A stretch of 36,972 bases of DNA from an uncultured Gammaproteobacteria bacterium (GCA_937936805.1 CALDDP010000249.1:1-36972), one strand, 5' to 3'; shown: positions 9,280 to 18,903, counted from the stretch's first letter. The notes: generated from the letters alone by a model not told the origin. Made by a program: numbers and translations.

Positions 9280-11144
9280 AGCAATACCTTGATTTCATCG
9301 AGTGCGGCCGGGTCTTCGATCGTCGAAGGTACCACGTAGTCGTCTCCATCGACCATCGCACGCAGGGTTTTACGCAGGATCTTGCCGGAGCGTGTCTTGG
9401 GCAGACGTCCAACCACCAGAGCCTCTTTAAATGCGGCAACCGCGCCGATGTCCTGGCGCACCAGGGCGACCAGTTCCTGCACGATTTCATCGGGTTTTAC
9501 GCCCTCGGTGTCCTTCAGCACGACGAAGCCCATCGGCAACTGGCCCTTGAGTTCGTCACGGCGGCCGATGACGGCGCATTCGGCCACCATCGGGTGCTTA
9601 CCGACGATTTCTTCCATTTCGCCGGTGGACAGTCGATGTCCGGCAACATTAATGACATCATCGACGCGACCCATGATGAACAGGTAACCATCCTCATCGA
9701 AATAGCCGCCATCACCGGTGGTGAAATAACCGGGGTAGGTTTCCAGATAGTTTGATTTGAAGCGCTCGACATCACCCCAGATAGTGGTCAGGCAACTGGG
9801 CGGCAAAGGTAGTTTAATCGCGATAAAACCCTGCTCGTCGGACGGCAACTGATGGCCCGCTTCATCGAGGATCTGCACATTGAATCCCGGCACCGGCATC
9901 GTCGATGAACCCGATTTAACCGGCATGGATTCAAGGCCGTGCAGGTTCGCTGCAATCGCCCAACCAGTCTCGGTTTGCCACCAGTGATCGAGAACCGGTA
10001 CCTTGAAAGTTTCTGCCAGCCATTCGTAAGTTGGCGGATCAAGACGTTCACCGGCGGCAAAGATAGTCTGCAGGCATGACAGGTCGTATTGCCGGGCGAG
10101 CAATGCTTCCGGGTCTTCTTTCTTGATGGCACGAAAGGCGGTCGGTGCAGTAAACAACGCTTTCACGCCGTGCTCGGATATGACGCGCCAGAAAGCACCA
10201 GCATCCGGCGTCATAATGGGTTTACCTTCGTAAAGTACCGTTGTGCAACCGTGAATAAGGGGACCATAGACGATGTAGGAATGACCGACTACCCAACCGA
10301 CATCTGACGCAGCCCAGTACACTTCGCCGGGTTCGATGTCATAAATTGCGCTCATACTGTACTTCATCGCTACTGCGTGGCCGCCGTTTTCACGCACCAC
10401 ACCCTTGGGTTTGCCGGTCGTGCCCGAGGTGTAAAGTATGTAGAGCGGATCGGTTCCCCTGACTGCAACGCATGCGGCAGGCTCCGCGTCGGCAATAGCC
10501 TGTTCCCAGTCCAGATCTTGCCCCGTCTGCATACTCGCTGTTGCCTGTGACCGTTGCAGTACTATGCAACGACCGGGCTTATGCTCTGCCATCTCGATTG
10601 CTTTATCGACAATGGGTTTGTATTCGATAACACGGTTTATTTCGATGCCACAGGAAGCAGTTAGCAAAACCTTCGGCGTCGCGTCGTCGAGACGCACCGC
10701 GAGCTCAGGCGGTGCGAAGCCGCCAAAAACAACCGAGTGCACCGCACCCAGACGGGCACAGGCCAACATTGAAATTAACGCCTCGGGAATCATCGGCAGG
10801 TAAATGACGACGCGATCACCTTTCTCGACCCCCTGGGCCTTGAGCATACCGGCACATAACGCGACTTCATCACGCAATTCACGGTAGCTAAATTTCTTTT
10901 GCTGGTTGGTGACCGGTGAATCATAGATTAGCGCGATCTGATCGGCACGACCATTGTCGACATGATAATCGAGTGCCAGATGGCAAGTGTTCAACTCGCC
11001 GTCGGCAAACCAGCGATGGATACCATGTTCGTCGACGCTGAGCACGTTGGTGGGAGGTTTGTACCAGTCGATCTGTCTGGCTTTTTCCGCCCAGAAAGTG
11101 GCGGGATCATTTATCGATGCCTGATACTCGTCTTGATATGACAT
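9276..11144 (-). CDS. prpE: Propionate--CoA ligase / acetyl-CoA synthetase-like enzyme
   Basis: 622 aa; YILYTSGTTGKPKGVVRENGGHAVAMKYSM, DHWWQTETGWAIAANL, KTRSGKILRKTLR; the VVRENGGHAVA block resembles PrpE rather than AcsA. Confidence 0.9.
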   Translation of the reverse strand: MSYQDEYQASINDPATFWAEKARQIDWYKPPTNVLSVDEHGIHRWFADGELNTCHLALDYHVDNGRADQIALIYDSPVTNQQKKFSYRELRDEVALCAGMLKAQGVEKGDRVVIYLPMIPEALISMLACARLGAVHSVVFGGFAPPELAVRLDDATPKVLLTASCGIEINRVIEYKPIVDKAIEMAEHKPGRCIVLQRSQATASMQTGQDLDWEQAIADAEPAACVAVRGTDPLYILYTSGTTGKPKGVVRENGGHAVAMKYSMSAIYDIEPGEVYWAASDVGWVVGHSYIVYGPLIHGCTTVLYEGKPIMTPDAGAFWRVISEHGVKALFTAPTAFRAIKKEDPEALLARQYDLSCLQTIFAAGERLDPPTYEWLAETFKVPVLDHWWQTETGWAIAANLHGLESMPVKSGSSTMPVPGFNVQILDEAGHQLPSDEQGFIAIKLPLPPSCLTTIWGDVERFKSNYLETYPGYFTTGDGGYFDEDGYLFIMGRVDDVINVAGHRLSTGEMEEIVGKHPMVAECAVIGRRDELKGQLPMGFVVLKDTEGVKPDEIVQELVALVRQDIGAVAAFKEALVVGRLPKTRSGKILRKTLRAMVDGDDYVVPSTIEDPAALDEIKVLL

Positions 11145-11211
11145 TGCTTACCCCTTATGCGAACGCTTTTACTATTTTTAAGACATTTGACACATCATAT
11201 TACGAGCGCCA

Positions 11212-11223
11212 ATTGTAGACAAT
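11212..11223. promoter_or_regulatory. Palindromic operator-like element ATTGTAGACAAT (site 1)
   Basis: 12-bp near-perfect palindrome upstream of prpE; second copy at 11275-11286. Confidence 0.5.
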
Positions 11224-11274
11224 GCAGGTTTCTCAATGCCGTATATTAGGATTAATAATCATGTATCGGCGTGA

Positions 11275-11286
11275 ATTGTCGACAAT
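11275..11286. promoter_or_regulatory. Palindromic operator-like element ATTGTCGACAAT (site 2)
   Basis: Perfect 12-bp palindrome; centre lies 63 bp from that of site 1. Confidence 0.55.
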
Positions 11287-11305
11287 CTATCTGATATTAA
11301 AATTG

Positions 11306-12229
11306 TTACTCACTGTCACTTCGATCAAAGCACTCGTTCATGATTTCGATGAAACGCTTGGATGGCGCGGACAGGAATTTGCCCTTGCGGGTGACGATGC
11401 CATAGCTGCGCTTCGGAAAATACTGGTCTACTGGAATAACGCTCATTCTGGCGCGGTCTTCTTCAGTGATGCAAACGTCGGTGACAATGGAAATTCCCTG
11501 GCCGAGGCTGACGTATCGTTTGATTACTTCCCAGCCACCGGCTTCAAGCGTGACGCGAAAATTAACGTTGTGCTGGGCAAACACCATTTTCACGATATGC
11601 CATGTGCTCAGGTGTCGCGGCGGCAGAATCATCCCGTACTTGCCGATGTCACCCAGGGTAATCCTGTCCATCTGCGCCAGTGGATGATCGAGTGGCGTGA
11701 TCACCACCGGGTTGTAAGTGACGATCGGGTCGTATACGAGGTCATCCGGCACCTCAAGCATCGATCCGATAGCAAAATCGACCGAATCGGTGCGCAACAT
11801 TTCCATACCGTTGCGACCGGTCTCATTGGCGAGCCGCAGTTTAATCGCAGGGTACTGCCTGGAAAACTTACCAACCGGTCCCGGCAGAACATATAGAATT
11901 GTCGATTCACCAGCGGCAATATTAAGCTCACCCGAGGTCAGGTTGCCGCAGTGGGCATCGAAGGTTTCCTTGAGCCGGTCGATCCCCTGGACGTGCGGCA
12001 GGCATAAATCATAAAGGATGCTGCCTTCGGTGGTCAGGCTTAACCTGGGACCGCTGCGTTCGAACAGGATGGTATCCATTTCTTCTTCGAGCGCATGAAT
12101 TTGTAATGAAATAGTTGGCTGGCTGGCAAACAGGGACTCGGCCGCTTTGGTCATGCTACCTAGCCTGGCGGTCTGGCAGAATGCACGCAGCTTCTTCAGA
12201 TGGTTCTGCTTGTAGTAGGAATTAGCCAT
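11306..12229 (-). CDS. LysR family transcriptional regulator (CysB-like)
   Basis: HTH LRAFCQTARLGSMTKAAESLFASQPTISLQIHALEEEMDTILFERSGPRLSLTTEG. Start chosen at ATG 12229 (MANSYYKQNHLKKL). Confidence 0.92.
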   Translation of the reverse strand: MANSYYKQNHLKKLRAFCQTARLGSMTKAAESLFASQPTISLQIHALEEEMDTILFERSGPRLSLTTEGSILYDLCLPHVQGIDRLKETFDAHCGNLTSGELNIAAGESTILYVLPGPVGKFSRQYPAIKLRLANETGRNGMEMLRTDSVDFAIGSMLEVPDDLVYDPIVTYNPVVITPLDHPLAQMDRITLGDIGKYGMILPPRHLSTWHIVKMVFAQHNVNFRVTLEAGGWEVIKRYVSLGQGISIVTDVCITEEDRARMSVIPVDQYFPKRSYGIVTRKGKFLSAPSKRFIEIMNECFDRSDSE

Positions 12230-12357
12230 GGTATTGCTCGTGAGCCGCATTATTGGATAACTCAATGCGGAAATCAAACATAATTCGTTTATTTAATCAT
12301 GCTGCCCGGCTTTAAACGTGAAGCAGCGAATCACTAGCATTCAAACTGCTTGCAGAT

Positions 12358-13326
12358 CTATTCCGCAGAAGTAATCAAATCGTACAGGTAAGTTGTCATC
12401 TCTTCGCTCAGCTTATCCTTCGCCCGTTGGGCCACCATACCCTTGTCGGTTGCGGATACCTTGAGTGGCCACCTTTTACTGGCTATTGCCTCACCCTGAT
12501 AAACCAGGCTAAGTTCCGTCGAGCCGCGTAACCAGTACCAGCCCTGCTTCTGCTGTACCGGTTCGGTATCCATCGTGGCCGTTAGCCGGTAAGGCGCATT
12601 CTTATCCAGCGTGATACCCAGCGCGGCAATTGCGCTTTCCACGCTCTGGTGCAGCTGCGCTGAGTCTGCCTCGACGTTAAAATGCAAAATAACAAGCGCG
12701 TTACGCAGAAGTTTTTCCAGGCTGGCCCGATCATAATACCCTTTGATGCCTTTGCCGCTGACGATACTCAGATTACGGTTCAGGTTGCTGCGCTGATGTT
12801 CGATTTTTCTGGCCTGCTCCAGCGCCGCCAGTGCCACCACGGCATTTGGCGCCTGTTGACTGGCATACCTTACCCGATCTTCAATTTGTCGGTCAGCGCT
12901 GCGCACACCCTCACGAAAGCGCCGCTCTGCCGGGGCTTTTTCCAATACAGCGAGGGCGTAGGATTTCCCATCTTCGGCTTGCCAGTTTTCCACCAGTTGC
13001 GCACCTTCGAGAACCTGCCTGGCCTCGGTGCTCACGTAACGCGAGGTCGCCTGGGTATTGCTGACGGAACGTTGTGACTGGTCACTAGTCACCTGGGCCT
13101 GGGAAAAGTCCAGCGAGCTATCCTTGATCGCGACTTCAAATATTTTTGCCAGGTTCGCCAGCGCCCGGCCATCCGCGGTGTTGCGATCATCTGCCTCACC
13201 GACGGCGCTGAGATAGCGCTGTTGGGGATATTGTTCTGCGGGTTTATCCAGCCAGTCGGGCTGCGTTGAGCCGCAGGCCGTTAATACAAATCCCAGAATA
13301 AGGGTTGTGCCAATTTTAATCTTCAT
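12358..13326 (-). CDS. LPP20 family lipoprotein
   Basis: Lipobox VLTAC; PDWLDKPAEQYPQQRYLSAVGEADDRNTADGRALANLAKIFEV is typical of LPP20-like proteins. Confidence 0.78.
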   Translation of the reverse strand: MKIKIGTTLILGFVLTACGSTQPDWLDKPAEQYPQQRYLSAVGEADDRNTADGRALANLAKIFEVAIKDSSLDFSQAQVTSDQSQRSVSNTQATSRYVSTEARQVLEGAQLVENWQAEDGKSYALAVLEKAPAERRFREGVRSADRQIEDRVRYASQQAPNAVVALAALEQARKIEHQRSNLNRNLSIVSGKGIKGYYDRASLEKLLRNALVILHFNVEADSAQLHQSVESAIAALGITLDKNAPYRLTATMDTEPVQQKQGWYWLRGSTELSLVYQGEAIASKRWPLKVSATDKGMVAQRAKDKLSEEMTTYLYDLITSAE

Positions 13327-13355
13327 AGATTTTCATCCTTATGGACCATTTAACT

Positions 13356-14675
13356 TTACAGCCTCGATTCCCTTGCTGCCGGTTTGTATGGTGAAACCTG
13401 GGTATAGGAAAATATTTTCCGGCTAACGGCCGGTACAAATAGTACGATTTTTTCGCCCCCACTAACAGTTAGCTTCGTCTCTGCAGGTCCTGCCTGCGGT
13501 GATCCTGGATAATGCGGAAAAGGTAGCGAGTACTTGCCCGCAGGCAGCGTAAAGCGGGCAAACTGAACGGTCGATGGCAACATGTTCCAGCTGCGGGTAT
13601 CGGCCACTTCGCTCAACATGGTGAAAATATTGACGAATAAACCAAGGCTGTCATTCTGGCTCCCGGCACTTTTTACTATTCCATATTTGCTTATCATGCG
13701 CGTCAGTGTCATGGCATGGATTGCCGCTGATTCATCTTGCAGATCTTCTCTTGAAAGCGCCTCAATGTCTTCAATTGTTTCGGTGCGATGGAGTTCTCCG
13801 GCCATGCTCAGTACGAGAGGGTTTTCTACATAATTCGACGGCGGGTAATAAGGCAGAGCCAGGGATACTGCCTGGCCCAGGGAAGGCACCCACACGCTGG
13901 TGGAATTACCCCGTTTAGCGGTCACTACACCGTCCCAGTAGATCACGATAATTTCTGCTGCGTTCCATGCGGGCGGTTTGACAGCTGAGGTGAACTGCTC
14001 GCGGTACTTCCTATACTCTTCATCCAGTCCCAGCCGCTGAGTGAGATCAAGCAGGCTTTTTTCAAGGGCCGGGGGAGGTGACATATCGCGTAGGGCCATT
14101 ATTTTCGCCGCCTTGCGATAACTGATCATCGCGTCATCGAGCTCACCACCTAATTCGTAAACCAGGCCCGCAATATAATGTGCGCTGGCCAGTTGACCGA
14201 TGGGCTTGTCTTCCTGGGCCAGCTCTTTCATTACTACATCCGCCTGTAAAACCTCGACTCTGGCAGCATCCAGATCGTCAAGCATCAGGTAGTTGATCGC
14301 CAATAACAGGTGCAGTAGCACCCGCTCGCTGGCGCTACCGTCATAACTACGCAGGGTTTCATTGACTATGGAGGCACCCAGGTTTTCACTGACGCTGATC
14401 GCCTGCAGGCTGTTAAGGATTAGTTTAGCGCTCTGCAGGTCGTGATTAGCGCCTTCGAAGTCACCGGTTATACTTTTCAGCAGGCCGCTGTTAAGCAGGT
14501 ACTGCGCACGATCACGCTCGGGGGCGTCGATTGACTGCAGGGATAGCAGGATCGCCTCGGGTGTCGAACGCTCAAGCTGCTCGGCGAGAGAATTCACCTC
14601 CTTTTGATGCGCTGCACAGGCCGGTAATAAAACAGGCAGCAGAGCGGTTAATACGGTTTTTCTTATGGATAGCAT
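13356..14675 (-). CDS. COG3014-like lipoprotein (TPR-like helical N-terminal part)
   Basis: Lipobox LLPAC; RDRAQYLLNSGLLKSITGDFEGANHDLQSA and LLLAINYLMLDDLDAARVEVLQAD repeats. Confidence 0.72.
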   Translation of the reverse strand: MLSIRKTVLTALLPVLLPACAAHQKEVNSLAEQLERSTPEAILLSLQSIDAPERDRAQYLLNSGLLKSITGDFEGANHDLQSAKLILNSLQAISVSENLGASIVNETLRSYDGSASERVLLHLLLAINYLMLDDLDAARVEVLQADVVMKELAQEDKPIGQLASAHYIAGLVYELGGELDDAMISYRKAAKIMALRDMSPPPALEKSLLDLTQRLGLDEEYRKYREQFTSAVKPPAWNAAEIIVIYWDGVVTAKRGNSTSVWVPSLGQAVSLALPYYPPSNYVENPLVLSMAGELHRTETIEDIEALSREDLQDESAAIHAMTLTRMISKYGIVKSAGSQNDSLGLFVNIFTMLSEVADTRSWNMLPSTVQFARFTLPAGKYSLPFPHYPGSPQAGPAETKLTVSGGEKIVLFVPAVSRKIFSYTQVSPYKPAARESRL

Positions 14676-14714
14676 TCAGTCGGTCAGCGAGCAACGATCG
14701 AAACACGCAACTCA

Positions 14715-15305
14715 CTAATAACGCACCGAGGCATTTTCAATCAGTTTCTTGATTTTCTTCTGACCTAGCCATACCTTGCGATTATCGGCGAGGCTGATCA
14801 TGGTTAAATCCACCTGGTAATAACGGACCTGCTGATCACCCTCCACATCAACAATCGTATTTATCTGGCCTTTTAGCATGAAGTCCGCGCCAGTCTCCTG
14901 GCCTGCTTCGTTGCGTGTTTCCTCGCTGGCATTCAAATCCTGATCGGTTCTTTCCTCGCGAATTTCACCGCGCTCGTCGCTGGATGCAACAAACTCGACC
15001 CGGCCTGAATTGACCAGAGCACGTTCCATATCGGCAACAAAGGTATTCATATTGATATGCTCGTGACTGAAATTGCGCACGGTACCGACAATAACCGCCG
15101 GAGCACGACCGCGCTGGCCGGCGAAGTTTGAAGTCCAGGGGTGTGAGAGCGCGTCAGCGATCATTTCCTCTGCCACCAGGCGCGAGTCGGTATCGTTCCA
15201 GGCCCCGCTGAGATCGACTGTTTCATCCACATCTATGCGGGTGACCTTCGTACCGCAGCCTGCCACGAGTAAACTCGTCAATATTACAGCCCAGTAGATT
15301 TTCAT
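14715..15305 (-). CDS. lpoB: Penicillin-binding protein activator LpoB-like lipoprotein
   Basis: Lipobox LVAGC; DVDETVDLSGAWNDTDSRLVAEEMI, GTVRNFSHEHINMNTFVADMERALVNSGRVEFV, ADFMLKGQINTIVD. Confidence 0.82.
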   Translation of the reverse strand: MKIYWAVILTSLLVAGCGTKVTRIDVDETVDLSGAWNDTDSRLVAEEMIADALSHPWTSNFAGQRGRAPAVIVGTVRNFSHEHINMNTFVADMERALVNSGRVEFVASSDERGEIREERTDQDLNASEETRNEAGQETGADFMLKGQINTIVDVEGDQQVRYYQVDLTMISLADNRKVWLGQKKIKKLIENASVRY

Positions 15306-15307
15306 TG

Positions 15308-15853
15308 TTACTCAGTCTCCATGAAACGTTCAAAATTAGCAGAGGCGTTTTCTTTGTAGTGGCCCTTGAAGGCTTCACTCAGAGAGGTCGCTGTTGCCAG
15401 CGATTTATCGACGGCCTCCATATCAAGTTCCGCGAAAGCATAGACGTTTTCGGTATCTTCATCCTTCCAGTGACCCAGTATACGCGCACCACTTAAAGCC
15501 AACTGGGTCGTGCTGCGAATTTCACGCTCGACGCTCTGGTCGGCTGTACTACCGGTGCTGGCGGTGTAATCTCTAATTACCGCGTCCACATAGGTGGAAA
15601 GCACGCGCGCGATTTCAGCGCGGGCGCGGTTGTCGGCAGTGGCTTTTTGCAGGGAAACATCTCCCATAGCCGGCGCCATTCCAACACCGTGGATCAAACG
15701 GCCATCATCATCACTAACCGCCTGCGTGCCTTCGTTGACCCAGTCGGGGGCATCGCTGAGACCCATGTCACTTTCAATAACGGTTTTATCGGAACAGGCG
15801 CCGAGCAACAGCGCCAGAAACAATACACTCAGGGTATTTTTTAATTTTGTCAT
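15308..15853 (-). CDS. LPP20 family lipoprotein (second, shorter)
   Basis: Lipobox LLGAC; PDWVNEG...LIHGVGMAPAMGDVSLQKATADNRARAEIARVLSTYV. Confidence 0.75.
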   Translation of the reverse strand: MTKLKNTLSVLFLALLLGACSDKTVIESDMGLSDAPDWVNEGTQAVSDDDGRLIHGVGMAPAMGDVSLQKATADNRARAEIARVLSTYVDAVIRDYTASTGSTADQSVEREIRSTTQLALSGARILGHWKDEDTENVYAFAELDMEAVDKSLATATSLSEAFKGHYKENASANFERFMETE

Positions 15854-16146
15854 TTATCGTGCTCCTTGATAAAAATTATCGGTATTACCTATTTAAGCAT
15901 ACTTTACGAGCTGCCTGCAGAGGACACCGCGAATCAATGCCGAAGCCACCATCGGATTGACAGTGCGGCACAGGCTGCGAGGAACTTCCCGGATCGGTAA
16001 ACAGGACTTCACGAGGCACTTTATAGCTCAAAATCGAGCAAGAATAACTTCGCCAGGAGACTGTGACTACTGGCGAAACAAGTTGAGCCGCGGAAATTAA
16101 GCATTTATACTGGCCGCTTAAGTAATGTGTATCCAATGGCAACACA

Positions 16147-16359
16147 ATGGCAAAAACAGCGGCCCTGCGAATTCGAATTGAACCTGGATTGCATAAACAA
16201 TTTCTTGATACCTGTAAAGCGCATGACATATCGGCCTCGCAAGTATTGCGAGAGTACATGAAGCAGTATGTATCGGCGCATGAACAAACTACACAGCAGG
16301 ACTTTTATCAACAGGCCACTTTTTTCATGCCCACACTAATTGAAAATAACCCAGGCTAG
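16147..16359 (+). CDS. Small ribbon-helix-helix (MetJ/Arc-fold) putative DNA-binding protein
   Basis: 70 aa; beta strand ALRIRIEP followed by helices LHKQFLDTCKAHDI and SASQVLREYMKQYV; ends 5 bp before the kinase start codon. Confidence 0.6.
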   Translation: MAKTAALRIRIEPGLHKQFLDTCKAHDISASQVLREYMKQYVSAHEQTTQQDFYQQATFFMPTLIENNPG

Positions 16360-16364
16360 GCAGC

Positions 16365-17618
16365 ATGGGAGACATGCCGCAAAAGATAGGGAAATACGAA
16401 ATCAGAGCGTCGCTGGGTGAAGGGGGAACTGGCGTCGTTTACGAAGGATTTGATCCTGACATCCAACGCCGCGTAGCGATTAAATCCCTGCATCCGCATC
16501 TGATGAGCGGCAAGGTGGGTGAAGAACTGTTAACGCGGTTCAAACGGGAGGCAGTCTCGGCAGCAAGATGCATCCACCCCAACGTGGTCAGCATTCTTGA
16601 GTACGGGGAAGACGGCAACAGGCCATTCATCATCATGGAATATGTCGACGGGGTCTCACTGCACAGGCTTATCAAGCACAGGCTCAAGCATGGGCGCGGC
16701 ATCAGCCTGAGGCGCAGTATTGCCATCATATCGCAGTTACTCAAGGCACTGCATACAGCACACGGATTAAATATTATTCATCGCGATGTCAAGGCTTCCA
16801 ATGTCTTGCTTGTAAACAAGAGTGGCAAGATCAAGCTGGCCGATTTCGGTATGGCCAGGATCACCGAGAATTCCGACCTGACAATGATCGGGAGCTTCAT
16901 GGGTACGCCTCGATACATGGCACCTGAGCTGAGACTTGGATTAGAGGCCGATTCTCGTGCCGATGTCTTCTCGGCGGCGCGATTACTTCTCGAGTTGCTC
17001 AAAATGATGCCGGATAGCTCCCTGGTGCATTGCTCCCACCTAACCGAAATTGTCAATATGCCACCTGGAAACCGTATTGACTACTCGGCGGTTTACCCGA
17101 CCGCGCTTATTCCTGTTGTGACCAAAGGTCTCGAGGTCGATCGCAAGAAAAGGTATCAAACAGTGCTGGAGTTCATGCACGATATAAAACAGGCTCTGCC
17201 CAGGCTCCAGCAGAAGTCGTCGACACCGGCAGAGCGGCTAGCCCCGCTCAAACAGAAATCAGCACGGGATTTTGTGCCAAGCGAAGATGAGCTGGATTCG
17301 ATGACAACCCTGCTGGCCGATTTCATAGGCCCGGTTGCGAAATTCATCATGGAAGAGCATGAAACCAAAAGTACATCGGCAAACAATCTGGCGGCAGAGA
17401 TTTCAAAAGAAATTCCGGAGCAGGAAAAGCAGGCCGAATTTCTCAGGCGCTGGAATATGATGAGCGTATCCAGGCGAACGCTGATCAACAAGAAGAGATC
17501 CGATGTCCCCCCGGAAACAACGGGCCCGCAACCGCTGCCCGGGCAGGTGCTGAATAAAGCCGGCAATGATTTGGTGCACTATATAGGTACAATCGCAAAA
17601 TCATTTCTGCGCCACTAG
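16365..17618 (+). CDS. Serine/threonine protein kinase (Hanks type) with C-terminal extension
   Basis: GEGGTGVVYEG P-loop, VAIKSLHP lysine, IIHRDVKASNVLL catalytic loop, ADFGMAR, GTPRYMAPE. Confidence 0.93.
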   Translation: MGDMPQKIGKYEIRASLGEGGTGVVYEGFDPDIQRRVAIKSLHPHLMSGKVGEELLTRFKREAVSAARCIHPNVVSILEYGEDGNRPFIIMEYVDGVSLHRLIKHRLKHGRGISLRRSIAIISQLLKALHTAHGLNIIHRDVKASNVLLVNKSGKIKLADFGMARITENSDLTMIGSFMGTPRYMAPELRLGLEADSRADVFSAARLLLELLKMMPDSSLVHCSHLTEIVNMPPGNRIDYSAVYPTALIPVVTKGLEVDRKKRYQTVLEFMHDIKQALPRLQQKSSTPAERLAPLKQKSARDFVPSEDELDSMTTLLADFIGPVAKFIMEEHETKSTSANNLAAEISKEIPEQEKQAEFLRRWNMMSVSRRTLINKKRSDVPPETTGPQPLPGQVLNKAGNDLVHYIGTIAKSFLRH

Positions 17619-17730
17619 CACCGTACAAACGTCAGCAAAGACAAAAAGTGCCCTCGATGGCTGTGGATCAAATCGTTAAAGGAGACCGGAAGGTCTGTTT
17701 AAGGAAGATTATCCCGCCATCGCGATCGCT

Positions 17731-18903
17731 TTAGAAATCACTCGCCAGATAATCAAGGGCGGCGTTTATACCACCCCTGGTAAAGGGTATTCCAGCGGCG
17801 ATCAATCCCATTTCAACGCCGGACAGCGTACCCGCCAGCATCAGGTCGTTAAAATCACCCAGATGGCCAATCCGGAATACCCGACCCTGTACTTTGGCGA
17901 GTCCGGTACCGAGCGACATGTTGAAACGATCAAGAATCACCTTACGCAAATAATCGGCATCGTGATCTTGCGGCACCATTATCGCGGTCAGGGCAGCGCT
18001 GTACTCGTCGGGATTCAGGCAGAGGATTTCTAGGCCCCATGCACGCACCGCGCGGCGGGTTGCCTCAGCATGGCGGTTATGCCTGGCAAACACATTTTCC
18101 AGTCCTTCATCGTGTAGCATCTGCAGTGATTCGCGCAGCGCGTAAAGCAGGTTGGTAGCCGGGGTGTATGGAAAGTAACCGTTTTTGATGGCGTTGATCA
18201 TCGGCTGCCAGCGCCAGTATGCAGCCGGCAGGGTTGCCGTTTCGGCGGCCCGCAGCGCTTTGCCGCTAATCGCATTGAAACTGAGACCCGGCGGCAACAT
18301 CAACCCTTTCTGTGAGCCGGCAACGGTGACATCAACCCCCCATTCATCGTGGCGATAGTCGATCGAACCCAGCGACGAGATAACATCAACCATGAACAGG
18401 GCGGGGTGCGCAGCGCTATCGATGGCTTTCCTGATGTCTGCGATACGGCTGGTGACGCCGGTCGAGGTTTCATTGTGAACCACCATCACCGCCTTGATCT
18501 GACGATTTTTATCGGCCTGCAGCCTGGCTTCAACTTCGTCAGGGTCCACACCATGGCGCCAGTCGCCCGCAACAAATTCGACATCCAGGCCAAGGTCGCT
18601 GGCGATACCGCGCCACAGGGTAGCGAAATGTCCGGTTTCGAACATCAATACCTTATCACCCGCGGACAGCGTGTTAACCAGTGCCGCTTCCCATGCCCCG
18701 GTACCCGAGGAGGGATAAATGACCACTTCGGCCGAGGTCTTGAAGACCGCTTTCAGATCTTGCAGAATCTGCAGCGTGAGTTGCGCAAACTCCGGGCCAC
18801 GATGGTCTATGGTCGGCATATCCATCGCGCGCAGTACCCGATCGGGAACATTGCTTGGTCCGGGAATCTGAAGAAAGTGGCGCCCTGCAGGTATCGACAT
18901 CAA
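17731..18903 (-). CDS. Serine--glyoxylate / alanine--glyoxylate aminotransferase (class V)
   Basis: LQIPGPSNVPDRVLRAM, IDHRGPEF, VHNETSTGV, VDVISSLGS, AGSQKGLMLPPGL. Confidence 0.9.
   Translation of the reverse strand: MMSIPAGRHFLQIPGPSNVPDRVLRAMDMPTIDHRGPEFAQLTLQILQDLKAVFKTSAEVVIYPSSGTGAWEAALVNTLSAGDKVLMFETGHFATLWRGIASDLGLDVEFVAGDWRHGVDPDEVEARLQADKNRQIKAVMVVHNETSTGVTSRIADIRKAIDSAAHPALFMVDVISSLGSIDYRHDEWGVDVTVAGSQKGLMLPPGLSFNAISGKALRAAETATLPAAYWRWQPMINAIKNGYFPYTPATNLLYALRESLQMLHDEGLENVFARHNRHAEATRRAVRAWGLEILCLNPDEYSAALTAIMVPQDHDADYLRKVILDRFNMSLGTGLAKVQGRVFRIGHLGDFNDLMLAGTLSGVEMGLIAAGIPFTRGGINAALDYLASDF

Noticed and set aside
11222-11896. 224-aa plus-strand ORF opposite the LysR gene
   Set aside because: Antisense to a strongly supported LysR regulator; no recognisable family features.
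17683-17696. AGACC-GGAA-GGTCT hairpin between the kinase and aminotransferase genes as a terminator
   Set aside because: Only a 5-bp stem followed by GTTTAAGG; too weak to call without transcript-end data.
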